From NCBI RefSeq assembly GCF_009883635.2, contig NZ_CP026115.2, positions 2,170,001 through 2,234,000 of the forward strand: a stretch of DNA of 64,000 bases, given 5' to 3'. Each line of letters opens with the position of its first letter. Position 1 is the stretch's first letter. Under the pieces are notes generated by a model that was given only the letters and a program-made list of their open reading frames with translations, ran no database searches and was not told the DNA's origin. Below are positions 20,913 through 31,067 of the stretch, piece by piece. A program made the position numbers and the translations under genes. The stretch is from Pseudomonas putida (lineage in GTDB: Bacteria; Pseudomonadota; Gammaproteobacteria; Pseudomonadales; Pseudomonadaceae).

Positions 20913-22118
20913 TCAGTTGGAAATTTCGTGGCCCTTGCGCACCACGCGCTTGGGCAGGTCACCGCCCAGCCAGTAGGCCAGGTCGGCGGGACGGGCGATC
21001 TGCCAGGCGACGAAGTCGGCGACCTTGCCGACCTCCAGGGAACCGTGGCTGTCCCCCAGGCCAAGTGCCGTGGCGGCATGCAGCGTGACCCCGGCCAGGG
21101 CTTCTTCCGGGGTCATGCGGAACAGCGTGCAGCCCATGTTCAGCATCAGGCGCAGCGACAACCCAGGCGAGGTGCCCGGGTTGAGGTCACTGGCCAGGGC
21201 AATCTTCACACCATGGCGACGCAGGGCGTCCATCGGCGGCAACTGGGTTTCGCGCAGGAAGTAGAAAGCGCCCGGCAGCAGCACGGCAACCGTGCCGGCG
21301 GCGGCCATGGCGATGGCATCTTCCTCGGTCATGAACTCCAGGTGGTCGGCCGACAACGCCTGGTAGCGCGCTGCCAGGCTGGAGCCGTGCAGCGACGACA
21401 GCTGCTCGGCATGCAGCTTCACCGGCAGGCCCAGTTCATGTGCCTTGATGAACACCTTTTCGACCTGTGCCGGCGAAAACGCCAGGTGTTCGCAGAAGGC
21501 GTCCACCGCATCCACCAGACCTTCGGCCGCCAGGGCGGGCAGCATTTCGTCGCAGATGTGGACGATGTAGTCGTCAGAACGGCCGGCGTACTCCGGCGGC
21601 AAGGCATGGGCGGCCAGGCAGGTAGCGCGCACGGCCAATGGCAGCTCGTCGGCCAGGCGACGGGCCACGCGCAGCATCTTGCGCTCGTTGGCCAGGTCAA
21701 GGCCGTAGCCGGACTTGACCTCGATGGTGGTAACGCCATCGCGCATCAACGCCTGAACCCGCTGACGCGCACTGGCGAACAGTTCGTCCTCGCTGGCCGC
21801 GCGGGTGGCCCGCACGGTGCTGGCGATACCGCCGCCCTGGGCGGCGATCTCGGCATAGCTCACGCCCTGCAGGCGCTGTTCGAACTCGCCACTACGGTTG
21901 CCGCCGAATACTGCATGGGTGTGGCAATCGATCAGCCCTGGGGTGACCCAGGCGCCGCCCAGGTCCACCGTGCGGTCGACATCGAACGGCTGCAGCTCGG
22001 CGCGGGGGCCGATCCATTCGATCAGCCCGGCGCTGGTGACGATGGCCGCGTCCTCGATGATCGAGTAGCGGCCCTCGGCCAGGGTGGCCGCGTGGCAGTG
22101 CTGCCAGAGGGTTCTCAT
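20913..22118 (-). CDS. hutI: Imidazolonepropionase HutI
   Basis: Hydrolyses imidazolone-5-propionate to N-formimino-L-glutamate, the third step of histidine degradation. A 401-residue amidohydrolase-superfamily protein. The metal site is visible: [32 protein letters not shown], and the [10 protein letters not shown] loop carrying the catalytic Asp. I use ATG 22118, with AAGGAG seven bases upstream, rather than the TTG two codons before. It is followed closely by hutG and preceded by the transporter gene, all on the same strand. Confidence 0.97.
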   Translation of the reverse strand: MRTLWQHCHAATLAEGRYSIIEDAAIVTSAGLIEWIGPRAELQPFDVDRTVDLGGAWVTPGLIDCHTHAVFGGNRSGEFEQRLQGVSYAEIAAQGGGIASTVRATRAASEDELFASARQRVQALMRDGVTTIEVKSGYGLDLANERKMLRVARRLADELPLAVRATCLAAHALPPEYAGRSDDYIVHICDEMLPALAAEGLVDAVDAFCEHLAFSPAQVEKVFIKAHELGLPVKLHAEQLSSLHGSSLAARYQALSADHLEFMTEEDAIAMAAAGTVAVLLPGAFYFLRETQLPPMDALRRHGVKIALASDLNPGTSPGLSLRLMLNMGCTLFRMTPEEALAGVTLHAATALGLGDSHGSLEVGKVADFVAWQIARPADLAYWLGGDLPKRVVRKGHEISN

Positions 22119-22133
22119 GTGCAATCTCCTTGA

Positions 22134-23525
22134 CTAGCGGTGCATCTCGACCGGCACGTGCTTGCCTGCGCGCGGCTTGCACCACAGCAGGTAGGACGCC
22201 ACCAGGAACACCACCCAGACCACGCCGACCAGCAAGGCCGCCTGGGTATCCGGGAAGTAACCGAGCACACCGAAAATGAACACCATGAAGGCAATGGCCA
22301 TCGCCGGGCCGTAAGGCCAGAACGGTACCGGGAACTTCAGCTGGGCCGCTTCTTCAGGGCTCATGCTGCGGCGCATGGCCACCTGGGTGACCAGGATCAT
22401 CAACCACACCCACACGGTCGCGAAGGTGGCGATGGAAGCGATCAGCAGGAACACGTTTTCCGGGATCAGGTAGTTAAGCAGCACGCCGACCAGCAGCGCC
22501 GCACCCATCACTACCACGGTCATCCATGGCACGCCGTGTTTCGACAGTTTGCCGAAGCTGCGCGGTGCATGGCCTTGCTGCGCCAGACCGTACATCATGC
22601 GGCCGGCGCCGAAGATGTCGCTGTTGATCGCCGAGATGGCGGCCGAGATCACCACGATGTTCAGCACGGCGGCGGCGGAGCCAATGCCCAGATGGCTGAA
22701 GATCTGCACGAACGGGCTGCCTTCGCTGCCGATCTGCGGCCATGGGTACAGGCACATCAGCACGAACAGGGTCAGCACGTAGAACAGCAGGATGCGCAGC
22801 GGCACGGCGTTGATCGCCTTGGGGATGACGCGCTGTGGGTCCTTGGCTTCACCTGCGGTGACGCCGATGATCTCGATGCCACCAAAGGCAAACATCACCA
22901 CGGCGAACGATGCGATCAGGCCGCCGATGCCATTGGGCATGAAACCGCCATGCTCGATCAGGTTGCCGAGGCCCACGGCATGCTCGCCGCTCACCTGGCT
23001 GAAACCGAAGGCCATGATGCCAAGGCCGGCCAGGATCATCGCCACGATGGCGCCGACCTTGAGCAGCGACAACCAGAACTCCATTTCGCCGAACACCTTG
23101 ACGTTGCACAGGTTGAGGCCGCCGATCACGAAGACGATGCCCAGTACCCAGATCCAGCGGGCCACTTCCGGGAACCAGAAGCCCATGTAGATACCGAAGG
23201 CAGTGATGTCGGCGATGGCCACGATGACCATCTCGAAGGCGTAGGTCCAGCCGAGGATGAAGCCGGCCATGGGGCCGAGGTAGGTGGTGGCGTAGTGGCC
23301 GAAGGAGCCGGCCACCGGGTTGTGCACGGCCATCTCGCCGAGGGCGCGCATGACCATGAACACCGCAGCGCCGCCGATCAGGTACGCCAGCAGCACAGCC
23401 GGGCCGGCCATCTGGATGGCCGAAGCGGAGCCGTAGAACAGGCCGGTGCCGATGGCGGAACCAAGGGCCATGAAACGGATGTGGCGGGCCGTTAGCCCGC
23501 GCTTGAGACCTTGAGCTTGTTGCAT
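22134..23525 (-). CDS. hutT: APC-family amino-acid permease, probable histidine transporter HutT
   Basis: A 463-residue inner-membrane permease of the amino-acid/polyamine/organocation superfamily with about twelve membrane helices. The AAT-family signature is visible: an N-terminal [37 protein letters not shown], and [19 protein letters not shown] (given in pieces of the protein). It resembles ProY/HutT. Its place between hutH and hutI makes L-histidine the likely substrate, driven by a cation gradient. A REP-like palindrome separates it from hutH. The specific substrate is inferred from context. Confidence 0.85.
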   Translation of the reverse strand: MQQAQGLKRGLTARHIRFMALGSAIGTGLFYGSASAIQMAGPAVLLAYLIGGAAVFMVMRALGEMAVHNPVAGSFGHYATTYLGPMAGFILGWTYAFEMVIVAIADITAFGIYMGFWFPEVARWIWVLGIVFVIGGLNLCNVKVFGEMEFWLSLLKVGAIVAMILAGLGIMAFGFSQVSGEHAVGLGNLIEHGGFMPNGIGGLIASFAVVMFAFGGIEIIGVTAGEAKDPQRVIPKAINAVPLRILLFYVLTLFVLMCLYPWPQIGSEGSPFVQIFSHLGIGSAAAVLNIVVISAAISAINSDIFGAGRMMYGLAQQGHAPRSFGKLSKHGVPWMTVVVMGAALLVGVLLNYLIPENVFLLIASIATFATVWVWLMILVTQVAMRRSMSPEEAAQLKFPVPFWPYGPAMAIAFMVFIFGVLGYFPDTQAALLVGVVWVVFLVASYLLWCKPRAGKHVPVEMHR

Positions 23526-23567
23526 GTCACGTCCTTAAATTGTTTTTGTGGTCGTGAGGTCGATGGG

Positions 23568-23685
23568 GGCTGCTTTGCAGCCCTTTTCGCGGGACAAGCC
23601 CGCTCCTACAGGAGAGCGTTGCCTCTGCAGGAGCGGCGGTGCGGCGATCCGACTTGTCCCGCGAATGGGCCGCATAGCGGCCCCG
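23568..23685. repeat. REP-like palindromic cluster between hutH and hutT
   Basis: A composite of small hairpins (GGGCTGCTTTGCAGCCC and GGGCCGCATAGCGGCCC) flanking a degenerate inverted pair of the cgcgggacaagcccgctcct unit. The right arm has an insertion and mismatches, so this copy is decayed. Being inside the hut cluster, it may lower downstream gene expression or stabilise the upstream mRNA. Confidence 0.75.
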
Positions 23686-23691
23686 GGGGCA

Positions 23692-25224
23692 TCACAGGCT
23701 AGGCAGGACACCAGCAGGCAGCAGCCCGGTCAGGCTGCCCTTGGCCAGCAGCTCGACGGCTGCCTCGATGTCCGGTGCGAAGAAGCGGTCACGGTCGTAG
23801 TGCGGCACTTCACGACGCAGCGCCTGACGCGCCTGCTCCAGCTTGGCCGAAGTCTTCAGGCCTTTGCGCAGGTCCAGCCCCTGACACGCACCCAGCCATT
23901 CGATGGCCAGCACGCCACGGGTGTTCTCGGCCATTTCCCACAGGCGCTTGCCAGCAGCCGGGGCCATCGACACGTGGTCTTCCTGGTTGGCCGAGGTCGG
24001 CAGGCTATCGACACTGTGCGGGTGCGACAAGGCTTTGTTCTCGCTGGCCAGGGCGGCTGCGGTGACCTGGGCGATCATGAAGCCAGAGTTGACCCCGCCG
24101 TTTTCCACCAGGAACGGCGGCAGCTGGGACATGTGCTTGTCCATCATCAGCGAGATGCGGCGTTCGCTCAGCGAACCGATTTCGGCGATCGCCAGGGCGA
24201 TGTTGTCGGCGGCCATGGCCACCGGCTCGGCGTGGAAGTTGCCACCGGAAATCACGTCGCCTTCGGCGGCGAACACCAACGGGTTGTCCGACACGGCGTT
24301 GGCTTCGATGCCCAGCACTTCGGCGGCCTGGCGGATCTGGGTCAGGCAGGCGCCCATCACCTGTGGCTGGCAACGCAGCGAGTACGGGTCCTGGACCTTG
24401 TCGCAGTTCTTGTGCGACAGCGACACTTCGCTGGAGTCACCCAGCAGGTCGCGGAAGCAGGCAGCGGTATCGATCTGGCCACGCTGACCACGCACTTCGT
24501 GAACACGTGCATCGAACGGCGAACGCGAACCCAGTGCCGCTTCGACGCTCAGGCCACCGCAGGCGATGGCGGCGGCATACAGGTCTTCCGCCTGGAACAG
24601 GCCACGCAGGGCGTAGGCGGTGGAAGCCTGGGTGCCGTTGAGCAGGGCCAGGCCCTCCTTGGCAGCCAGGGTCAGCGGCTCGAGGCCGGCGACCGCCAGG
24701 GCTTCGGTAGCCGACAGCCACTGGCCCTGGTGACGGGCCTTGCCTTCGCCCAACAGCACCAGCGACATGTGCGCCAGCGGTGCCAGGTCGCCGGAAGCGC
24801 CGACCGAGCCCTTGAGCGGAATGTGCGGGTAGACCTCGGCATTGACCAGGGCGATCAGCGCATCGATGACCTTGCGGCGGATACCGGAGAAACCACGGCT
24901 GAGGCTGTTGATCTTGAGGACCATGATCAGCCGCACCAGGGCGTCGTCGAGCGGCGCACCAATACCGGCAGCGTGGGACAGCACCAGCGAGCGCTGCAGG
25001 TTCTCGAGGTCGTGGCTGGCGATGCGGGTCGAAGCCAGCAGGCCAAAACCGGTGTTGATGCCGTAGGCAGTACGGTCTTCGGCAATGATCTGCTCGACAC
25101 AGGCGACGCTGGCGTCGATGGCTGGGCCGGCACTGGCGTCCAGTTGCAGGCGCACGGGCGCGGCGTGGATGGCGCGCAGCTGGGCCAGGGTCAGGGTGCC
25201 GGGCTTGAGGGTCAGTACGGTCAC
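23692..25224 (-). CDS. hutH: Histidine ammonia-lyase HutH
   Basis: Deaminates L-histidine to urocanate, committing histidine to catabolism. 510 residues, the length of the well-studied P. putida enzyme. The Ala-Ser-Gly triplet that cyclises to the MIO electrophile is at residues 143-145 within [12 protein letters not shown]. The active-site region YGINTGFG is near residue 54, and the conserved QEDHVSM lies toward the C-terminus. It is 70 bases after hutU on the same strand. Confidence 0.98.
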   Translation of the reverse strand: MTVLTLKPGTLTLAQLRAIHAAPVRLQLDASAGPAIDASVACVEQIIAEDRTAYGINTGFGLLASTRIASHDLENLQRSLVLSHAAGIGAPLDDALVRLIMVLKINSLSRGFSGIRRKVIDALIALVNAEVYPHIPLKGSVGASGDLAPLAHMSLVLLGEGKARHQGQWLSATEALAVAGLEPLTLAAKEGLALLNGTQASTAYALRGLFQAEDLYAAAIACGGLSVEAALGSRSPFDARVHEVRGQRGQIDTAACFRDLLGDSSEVSLSHKNCDKVQDPYSLRCQPQVMGACLTQIRQAAEVLGIEANAVSDNPLVFAAEGDVISGGNFHAEPVAMAADNIALAIAEIGSLSERRISLMMDKHMSQLPPFLVENGGVNSGFMIAQVTAAALASENKALSHPHSVDSLPTSANQEDHVSMAPAAGKRLWEMAENTRGVLAIEWLGACQGLDLRKGLKTSAKLEQARQALRREVPHYDRDRFFAPDIEAAVELLAKGSLTGLLPAGVLPSL

Positions 25225-25244
25225 TTCGCTACTCCAATTCTGTC

Positions 25245-25262
25245 AGGGGCCCGCAGGCCCCT
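25245..25262 (-). other. Intercistronic hairpin between hutU and hutH
   Basis: AGGGGCC-CGCA-GGCCCCT is a perfect 7-bp stem with a 4-base loop in the 70-base hutU-hutH space. No T-run follows, so it is more likely an mRNA-processing or stability element than a terminator. Confidence 0.45.
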
Positions 25263-25294
25263 CTTATTGTTCAGTATCACTCAAAGCGCAGCGA

Positions 25295-26968
25295 TCAGCC
25301 CGTGATCATTGGCAGGTCAAGGCCCTGCTCTTTGGCGCAGTCGATGGCGATGTCGTAACCGGCATCGGCGTGGCGCATCACGCCGGTCCCTGGGTCGTTG
25401 GTCAGCACGCGAGCGATACGCTCGGCGGCTTCGTCGGTACCGTCGCAGACGATGACCATGCCCGAGTGCTGGGAGAAGCCCATGCCCACGCCGCCGCCGT
25501 GGTGCAGCGAAACCCAGGTGGCGCCGCCTGCGGTGTTGAGCAGGGCGTTGAGCAGTGGCCAGTCGGAAACGGCGTCGGAGCCGTCGCGCATGGCTTCGGT
25601 TTCGCGGTTGGGGCTGGACACCGAACCTGAGTCCAGGTGGTCACGGCCGATCACCACCGGCGCCGACAGTTCGCCGCTGCGGACCATTTCGTTGAAGGCC
25701 AGGCCCAGCTTGGCGCGCAGGCCCAGGCCAACCCAGCAGATACGGGCCGGCAGGCCCTGGAAGCTGATGCGCTCGCGGGCCATGTCCAGCCAGCGGTGCA
25801 GGTGGGCGTCGTCCGGGATCAGTTCCTTGACCTTGGCGTCGGTCTTGTAGATGTCTTCGGCATCACCGGACAGCGCCGCCCAGCGGAACGGGCCGATGCC
25901 TCGGCAGAACAGCGGGCGGATGTAGGCCGGGACGAAGCCTGGGAAATCGAAGGCGTTGGCCACGCCCTCTTCCTTGGCCATCTGGCGAATGTTGTTGCCG
26001 TAGTCGAAGGTCGGGATACCCTGCTTCTGGAAGTCGAGCATGGCCTGTACGTGCACGGCCATCGACTGTTTGGCGGCCTTGACCACTGCAGCCGGCTCGG
26101 TCTGCGCGCGGTCGCGGTACTGTTCCCAGGTCCAGCCGGCTGGCAGGTAGCCGTTCAGTGGGTCGTGGGCGCTGGTCTGGTCGGTGACCATGTCCGGGCG
26201 TACGCCACGCTTGACCAGCTCTGGCAGGATTTCGGCGGCGTTGCCGTGCAGGGCGATGGAGATTGCCTTGCCTTCGGCGGTGTACTTGGCAATGCGTGCC
26301 AGGGCGTCGTCGAGGTCAGTGGCCTGTTCGTCGACGTAGCGGGTTTCCAGGCGGAAGTCGATGCGGCTCTGCTGGCACTCGATGTTCAGCGAGCAGGCGC
26401 CGGCCAGGGTTGCCGCCAGTGGCTGGGCGCCGCCCATGCCGCCGAGGCCGGCGGTCAGTACCCACTTGCCTTTCAGGCTGCCACCGTAGTGCTGGCGGCC
26501 GGCTTCGACGAAGGTTTCGTAGGTGCCCTGGACGATGCCCTGGCTGCCGATGTAGATCCAGCTGCCGGCGGTCATCTGGCCGTACATGGCCAGGCCCTTG
26601 GCGTCCAGTTCGTTGAAGTGTTCCCAGTTGGCCCAGTGCGGCACCAGGTTGGAGTTGGCGATCAGTACGCGCGGGGCGTTGCTGTGGGTCTTGAACACGC
26701 CGACCGGCTTGCCCGACTGCACCAGCAGGGTTTCGTCGTCTTCCAGGCGGGTGAGGGTCTCGACGATCTTGTCGTAGCAGGCCCAGTTGCGCGCGGCGCG
26801 GCCGATGCCGCCATACACCACCAGCTCTTTGGGGTTTTCCGCGACCTGCGGGTCGAGGTTGTTCATCAGCATGCGCAGTGGCGCTTCGGTCAGCCAGCTC
26901 TTGGCGGTCAGCTTGTTGCCACGTGGGGCACGGATTTCAACGTCACGGTATTTGTTGTTGTCGGTCAC
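25295..26968 (-). CDS. hutU: Urocanate hydratase HutU
   Basis: Converts urocanate to imidazolone-5-propionate with tightly bound NAD+, the second step of the pathway. 557 residues, exactly the P. putida size. Visible features are [12 protein letters not shown], the NAD-binding [13 protein letters not shown] and the C-terminal [13 protein letters not shown]. It is the first gene of the hutU-H-T-I-G cluster and has a HutC-like operator about 65-80 bases upstream, consistent with urocanate-induced expression. Confidence 0.98.
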   Translation of the reverse strand: MTDNNKYRDVEIRAPRGNKLTAKSWLTEAPLRMLMNNLDPQVAENPKELVVYGGIGRAARNWACYDKIVETLTRLEDDETLLVQSGKPVGVFKTHSNAPRVLIANSNLVPHWANWEHFNELDAKGLAMYGQMTAGSWIYIGSQGIVQGTYETFVEAGRQHYGGSLKGKWVLTAGLGGMGGAQPLAATLAGACSLNIECQQSRIDFRLETRYVDEQATDLDDALARIAKYTAEGKAISIALHGNAAEILPELVKRGVRPDMVTDQTSAHDPLNGYLPAGWTWEQYRDRAQTEPAAVVKAAKQSMAVHVQAMLDFQKQGIPTFDYGNNIRQMAKEEGVANAFDFPGFVPAYIRPLFCRGIGPFRWAALSGDAEDIYKTDAKVKELIPDDAHLHRWLDMARERISFQGLPARICWVGLGLRAKLGLAFNEMVRSGELSAPVVIGRDHLDSGSVSSPNRETEAMRDGSDAVSDWPLLNALLNTAGGATWVSLHHGGGVGMGFSQHSGMVIVCDGTDEAAERIARVLTNDPGTGVMRHADAGYDIAIDCAKEQGLDLPMITG

Positions 26969-27032
26969 GGGAAGGTCCTCGGCGGTTGTCCGCGGGCAGT
27001 TGTGTCGTGGTCAATATACAAACACATCTTTA

Positions 27033-27046
27033 CTTGTATGTACAAG
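27033..27046. promoter_or_regulatory. HutC-like operator upstream of hutU
   Basis: CTTGTATGTACAAG has perfect 6-base arms (CTTGTA/TACAAG) around TG. A GntR/HutC-family repressor binds this class of site, and hutC itself is encoded 0.7 kb away. A similar core lies before hutF. Occupancy and relief by urocanate follow known Pseudomonas hut regulation. Confidence 0.75.
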
Positions 27047-27090
27047 CATGGACAACCAAATTTATCGGACCACTCCTCCGAATTCATGAA

Positions 27091-27191
27091 GGGGCCGCTG
27101 TGCGGCCCTTCGCGGGGCAAGCCCGCTCCTACAGGTATTGCGCAGGCCTGTAGGAGCGGGCTTGCCCCGCGAAGGGCTGCGCAGCAGCCCC
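27091..27191. repeat. Long perfect REP palindrome downstream of hutD
   Basis: Thirty-base arms at 27106-27135 and 27147-27176 are perfectly complementary around an 11-base loop. Each side is flanked by a small hairpin (GGGGCCGCTGTGCGGCCC and GGGCTGCGCAGCAGCCCC). It lies between the hutD stop and the hutU promoter, so it insulates the hutCD transcript from hutU. Confidence 0.88.
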
Positions 27192-27198
27192 AGCTATT

Positions 27199-27768
27199 TC
27201 AATTTGAAATGAGTTCGATCAGGCAGAACCGCCCTTGAACATCCAGCCCCAGCAACCCGTCGTTACCCTCCAGCCGCAGGCAGTCGTAAAGACCCAGCGT
27301 GTGCGATTCCCCAGCCATCGCCACTTCAACCTGATTGCTCGCAGCAAACAGCAACACCGTAGACGCCGAGCTGTACAGCCGGCTGGAGCCGTCAAACCAC
27401 TGCAACCGCGCCCGATAACGCTGCGGCGCATAAATCAGGTTGAAGTCGCGGATCGCCCCACCCAGCAGTTTGCAGCTGACCTGGCTCTCGCCACTGAAGG
27501 CGAAGGCATCGAACGGCAGCAACGGCCGGCTGGCCTGGTCGTCGACCAGTAAACGCATGCCGTCGCCCTGAAGAACGGTGATGATCCGCTGGTAGCCAGC
27601 GAACACGGAAAACCCGCCCGACTCCTCGATATCGGCGATCGACAGGCGCCAGCCGAAGCCATCGAGCCCCTCGCCGTTGTCGCGGGTGATCTCTTCGGTG
27701 AAACCGCCACCGTTCTTCCAAGGCATGCGCGGGTAGTCCTGCGCACGCAGCAACTGCAACTGGGTCAT
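27199..27768 (-). CDS. hutD: HutD family protein
   Basis: A 189-residue cupin-like protein of the HutD family (also called Ves), conserved in Pseudomonas hut loci. In P. fluorescens it is reported to fine-tune the upper level of hut expression, possibly by binding a pathway metabolite; the biochemical role is not settled. The family N-terminus MPWKNGGGFTEEI is clear, followed by alternating beta-strand segments. The start overlaps the hutC stop by four bases (ATGA), so it is co-translated with the repressor. Confidence 0.92.
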   Translation of the reverse strand: MTQLQLLRAQDYPRMPWKNGGGFTEEITRDNGEGLDGFGWRLSIADIEESGGFSVFAGYQRIITVLQGDGMRLLVDDQASRPLLPFDAFAFSGESQVSCKLLGGAIRDFNLIYAPQRYRARLQWFDGSSRLYSSASTVLLFAASNQVEVAMAGESHTLGLYDCLRLEGNDGLLGLDVQGRFCLIELISN

Positions 27769-28511
27769 TTACTGAAACGTCCTTCAAGGCGGTGACGGGA
27801 ACCAGGGTGGATCAGTCGCGCCGCCGTCACGGGCTGACGGCCAGACCAGGTACGACGGCGGATCAGCAGGCAGGGCTCGCCGCGCTCGATCTGCAGCAGG
27901 CGGCACTCTTCGGGCTCGGCAAGAATTGCCTCGACCACGTGCTCGCCCTCGGTCAGCGGCGCGACCTGGGACAAATAGGCATAAGGCGTCTGCCGGGTGA
28001 AGTCCTGCTTGAGGTACTCGGGGGCAATCGCCGCGTTGACGTAGCGGTCTTCGATCTGCACCGGCACGCCATTCTCGTAATGCACGATCAACGAGTGGAA
28101 CACCCGCTGCCCTTCACGCATGTCCAGGGCCAGGGCGCGCTCGGAACCGGCGGCCTCCTCGGCCAGCTTGATCACCTGGCAGCTATGCTGGTGGCCACGG
28201 CCGGCGATCTCGTCGGCGATGTTGTTGACCTCGAACAACGCCGAACGGGACTTGGGCTCGGCGACGAAGGTACCCACGCCCTGCATCCGCACCAGCAGGC
28301 CTTCAGCGGTGAGTTCACGCAAGGCGCGGTTAATGGTCATGCGGCTGAAGCCCAGCTCGCTGACCAGTTCGCTTTCCGAAGGCACCCGGTGATGCGGTGG
28401 CCAGCTGCCGTTTTCGATCTGCTGGATGATCATCTGCTTGACCCGGGCATACAGCGGCGCCGGGCCCTCGCCCATCTGGGCAACCAGCGCGGAGACAGGA
28501 GGTGTCGGCAC
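27765..28511 (-). CDS. hutC: Histidine utilization repressor HutC
   Basis: A 248-residue GntR-family transcription factor that represses hut genes and is released by urocanate. The N-terminal winged helix-turn-helix (about residues 20-85) includes VPSESELVSELGFSRMTINR. The C-terminal UTRA ligand-binding domain contains QIEDRYVNAAIAPEYL and PCLLIRRRTW. The start is GTG with AAGGAC eight bases upstream. It is divergent from hutF, and the shared 109-base space holds a HutC-like palindrome, so autoregulation is likely. Confidence 0.96.
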   Translation of the reverse strand: MPTPPVSALVAQMGEGPAPLYARVKQMIIQQIENGSWPPHHRVPSESELVSELGFSRMTINRALRELTAEGLLVRMQGVGTFVAEPKSRSALFEVNNIADEIAGRGHQHSCQVIKLAEEAAGSERALALDMREGQRVFHSLIVHYENGVPVQIEDRYVNAAIAPEYLKQDFTRQTPYAYLSQVAPLTEGEHVVEAILAEPEECRLLQIERGEPCLLIRRRTWSGRQPVTAARLIHPGSRHRLEGRFSK

Positions 28512-28576
28512 GGCGTTGAGTCCTTAGGCAATGGAATGAGCGGTAGCTTGCCGCAGTTTACCCGGCAGGCAAACGC

Positions 28577-28595
28577 CTGTATATGTATATACAAG
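28577..28595. promoter_or_regulatory. HutC-like operator in the hutC-hutF intergenic space
   Basis: An AT-rich site containing the perfect palindrome TGTATATACA at 28584-28593, extended to the CAAG end found in the hutU operator. It lies about 26 bases before the hutF start and between divergent hutC and hutF, so one bound HutC dimer could control both. Confidence 0.7.
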
Positions 28596-28620
28596 TTAAA
28601 CAATAACAGGATTTTTGCCG

Positions 28621-29985
28621 ATGTCCGCCTATTTTGCCGAACGCGCCCTGCTGCCCACGGGCTGGGCCAGTAACGTCCGCTTCGAAGTCTCCAGTGATGG
28701 CTTGCTTAGCCGGATCGAAGCCGACGCCTCGGCCGACGGCGCCGAACGCCTGGCCGGGCCGCTGCTGCCAGGCATGCCCAACCTGCACTCGCACGCGTTC
28801 CAGCGGGCCATGGCGGGGCTGGCGGAAGTCGCGGGCAATCCCAATGACAGCTTCTGGACCTGGCGTGAACTGATGTATCGGCTGGTCGGCAAGATCACCC
28901 CGGAGCAGCTGCAGGTCATTGCCCGCCAGCTGTATATCGAGATGCTCAAGGCCGGCTACACCTCGGTGGCAGAATTCCACTACGTGCACCATGACCAGGC
29001 GGGCAAGGCCTACGCCGACCCCGCCGAGCTGTCTCGACGCATCAGTGCAGCTGCGGCCAGCAGCGGCATCGGCCTGACCTTGCTGCCGGTGCTGTACAGC
29101 CATGCCGGTTTCGGCGGCCAGGCACCGAACGAAGGGCAACGGCGCTTCATCAACTCCACCGAACAGTACCTGCAACTGCAGGCGCAGCTGGCGCCAGTGC
29201 TGGCGGCACAACCCGCGCAGCAGCTGGGCCTGTGCTTCCACTCGCTGCGCGCAGTCACGCCCGGTCAGATCGCCGAGGTGCTGGCGGCCGGCAATCAACA
29301 CTGCCCGATTCATATCCACATCGCCGAACAGCAGAAGGAAGTCGACGACTGCCTGGCCTGGAGCGGGCTGCGGCCGCTGCAATGGCTGTACGAACATGTC
29401 GAAGTGGACCGCCGCTGGTGCCTGGTGCACGCCACCCACGCCGAAGCCGACGAAGTCACGGCCATGGCGCGCAGTGGCGCAGTGGCCGGGCTGTGCCTGA
29501 CCACCGAAGCTAACCTGGGCGACGGCATCTTCCCGGCGGTGGATTTCCTGGCCCAGGGCGGGCGCATGGGCATTGGTTCGGACAGCCATGTGTCGCTGAG
29601 CGTGGTCGAGGAGCTGCGCTGGCTGGAATATGGCCAGCGCCTGCGGGATCAGCGGCGTAACCGGCTGTACCGTGGCGACCAGCCAATGGTCGGGCGCACG
29701 CTGTATGACGCCGCACTGGTCGGCGGGGCGCAGGCGCTGGGGCAAGCCGTCGGCGAGCTGACAGTAGGCAAGCGGGCCGACTGGCTGGTGCTGGATGGGC
29801 AGGACCCGTATATCGCCATGGCCGAGGGTGACGGCATTCTCAACCGCTGGCTGTTCGCGGGCGGCGACCGTCAGGTGCGGGATGTGATGGTCAATGGCAA
29901 ATGGGTAGTGCGCCAAGGGCAGCACGCCCATGAAGAGGAAAGCCGGCAGGCGTTTGCCGCCGTGTTGCGAGCGCTACTGGGCTGA
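28621..29985 (+). CDS. hutF: Formimidoylglutamate deiminase HutF
   Basis: Deiminates N-formimino-L-glutamate to N-formyl-L-glutamate, releasing ammonia; HutG then finishes the pathway. A 454-residue amidohydrolase. The zinc-ligand motif is NLHSHAFQRA near residue 58, followed by FWTWRELMYRL, HIHIAEQQKEVDDC, VHATHA and the metal-binding Asp in GSDSHVSLS. ATG 28621 is chosen over a TTG two codons upstream. The presence of hutF rather than a direct formiminoglutamase marks the five-step Pseudomonas pathway. Confidence 0.96.
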   Translation: MSAYFAERALLPTGWASNVRFEVSSDGLLSRIEADASADGAERLAGPLLPGMPNLHSHAFQRAMAGLAEVAGNPNDSFWTWRELMYRLVGKITPEQLQVIARQLYIEMLKAGYTSVAEFHYVHHDQAGKAYADPAELSRRISAAAASSGIGLTLLPVLYSHAGFGGQAPNEGQRRFINSTEQYLQLQAQLAPVLAAQPAQQLGLCFHSLRAVTPGQIAEVLAAGNQHCPIHIHIAEQQKEVDDCLAWSGLRPLQWLYEHVEVDRRWCLVHATHAEADEVTAMARSGAVAGLCLTTEANLGDGIFPAVDFLAQGGRMGIGSDSHVSLSVVEELRWLEYGQRLRDQRRNRLYRGDQPMVGRTLYDAALVGGAQALGQAVGELTVGKRADWLVLDGQDPYIAMAEGDGILNRWLFAGGDRQVRDVMVNGKWVVRQGQHAHEEESRQAFAAVLRALLG

Positions 29986-29992
29986 ATGCAGA

Positions 29993-30012
29993 GGGGCCGC
30001 TAAAGCGGCCCC
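29993..30012. terminator. GC-rich hairpin between hutF and lipocalin gene
   Basis: GGGGCCGC-TAAA-GCGGCCCC is a perfect 8-bp stem and tetraloop right after the hutF stop, between convergent genes. A short pyrimidine tract follows. The same hairpin type recurs after glgP and ntrC. Confidence 0.65.
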
Positions 30013-30019
30013 CGTCTTA

Positions 30020-30592
30020 TCAATGCATCTGCACGATCTGCTTGTCCGGCGTACGCCAGATCAAGCGGCTGGTGTCATAGCCCTGCTGGCGGGCCTTGGA
30101 CATCAGGCTCTCGCGCTCCCACACCGGCAGTGTCGGCGTGCGCGACAGGATCCACAGGTACTTGCGGTCCGGGCTGCCGACGATCGCCGTGCGGTAGTGG
30201 TCGTCCACGTACAGTATCCAGTACTCGCCTTTGGCCACGCCCGGTACCAGGCGGGTAAACCAGTTGTCGAACTCCACCCACAGCCTGTCGGTATGCCCCG
30301 GCTCCTGGATGTTGGCGTGCCCCTCGGCGCGCAGCCATTCATCCCCCACCGTGCGGCAGCGGTTGAGCACGCCGTACGAGCCATCGGGCTTGAGGTTGTA
30401 ATGCGCTTCGGACTGTGCGCACTCGGCCTGGTACTTCATCGGCAGGCGCGCCAACTCGTACCACTTGCCCTGATAGCGCTTGAGGTCGACATTACCGGCG
30501 GTCTTCGGCGCCAGCGGGTCCGTGGCGGAGGTGGCACAGCCCCCCAGCAGCATGACCAGGCACAGCCCCAGCAGTACGTGCAGACGCCTCAT
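30020..30592 (-). CDS. Lipocalin-family outer-membrane lipoprotein (Blc-like)
   Basis: A 190-residue bacterial lipocalin with a lipoprotein signal (MRRLHVLLGLCLVMLLGGC; lipobox LGGC). The lipocalin structurally conserved regions are present: YQGKWYELARLP near the N-terminus of the mature protein, and YWILYVDDHYRTAIVGSPDRKYLWILSRTP in segments toward the C-terminus. Such proteins bind fatty acids or lysophospholipids at the outer membrane. The start at 30592 overlaps the previous stop (ATGA); the longer open frame upstream is out of context. Confidence 0.9.
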   Translation of the reverse strand: MRRLHVLLGLCLVMLLGGCATSATDPLAPKTAGNVDLKRYQGKWYELARLPMKYQAECAQSEAHYNLKPDGSYGVLNRCRTVGDEWLRAEGHANIQEPGHTDRLWVEFDNWFTRLVPGVAKGEYWILYVDDHYRTAIVGSPDRKYLWILSRTPTLPVWERESLMSKARQQGYDTSRLIWRTPDKQIVQMH

Positions 30593-30843
30593 TTGAGGCC
30601 CTGCCCGGAGTAGATCAGTACCTTGTCGGCCGCGTATTGCACGCTGATGAAGCTCTTCTCGTCCCCCCAGGTACAGCTGCTCATGCCCAGCGCGCCAGAG
30701 CACTCGGTGGGCGTGCCGAGCAGTTGCTCGACCTCGGCCTTGTTCATGCCGGCCTTGAGCTTGGAATAGTTTTCCTGATTGATCTTGCTGCACGCAGTCA
30801 GGACGACGCACAAGGACAACAGGGCGAGGGAACGCAACGACAT
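30589..30843 (-). CDS. Small DUF3862/SmpA-like lipoprotein
   Basis: An 84-residue predicted lipoprotein: MSLRSLALLSLCVVLTAC ends in a lipobox. The rest (KLKAGMNKAEVEQLLGTPTEC...SCTWGD) matches the SmpA/BamE-like fold found in DUF3862 proteins. Function unknown. The start at 30843 has GGAG eight bases upstream; a longer frame to 31029 has no RBS and no signal sequence at its start. It is co-transcribed with the lipocalin gene and divergent from the chemoreceptor at 31068. Confidence 0.8.
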   Translation of the reverse strand: MSLRSLALLSLCVVLTACSKINQENYSKLKAGMNKAEVEQLLGTPTECSGALGMSSCTWGDEKSFISVQYAADKVLIYSGQGLK

Positions 30844-31067
30844 GAAGGGACACTCCTGGAAAATAGACACAGGCGAGTGGCCTGCAGTGATCTTCGACGG
30901 GAAAAACCCTCCCTGGTTCCCTGGCGACACCGCTTTAGTCGTACGCCGTTGGTCGGCTGGACCTGCGCAAACGATTAATGTTTTGCCGCGCCGCGACGAC
31001 ACAGCGAGCACGCTGTGGCGCATTGCCACAGCGCCCTCCTATGCCTTGCCTTGTGCAGACCAGAAAA

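Noticed and set aside
23548..25305. 585-codon plus-strand frame opposite hutH
   Set aside because: HutH on the minus strand is unambiguous; the opposite frame has no recognisable protein features.
27040..27075. Sigma-54 promoter for hutU on the minus strand
   Set aside because: A TGG block is present, but no GC is found at the required spacing.
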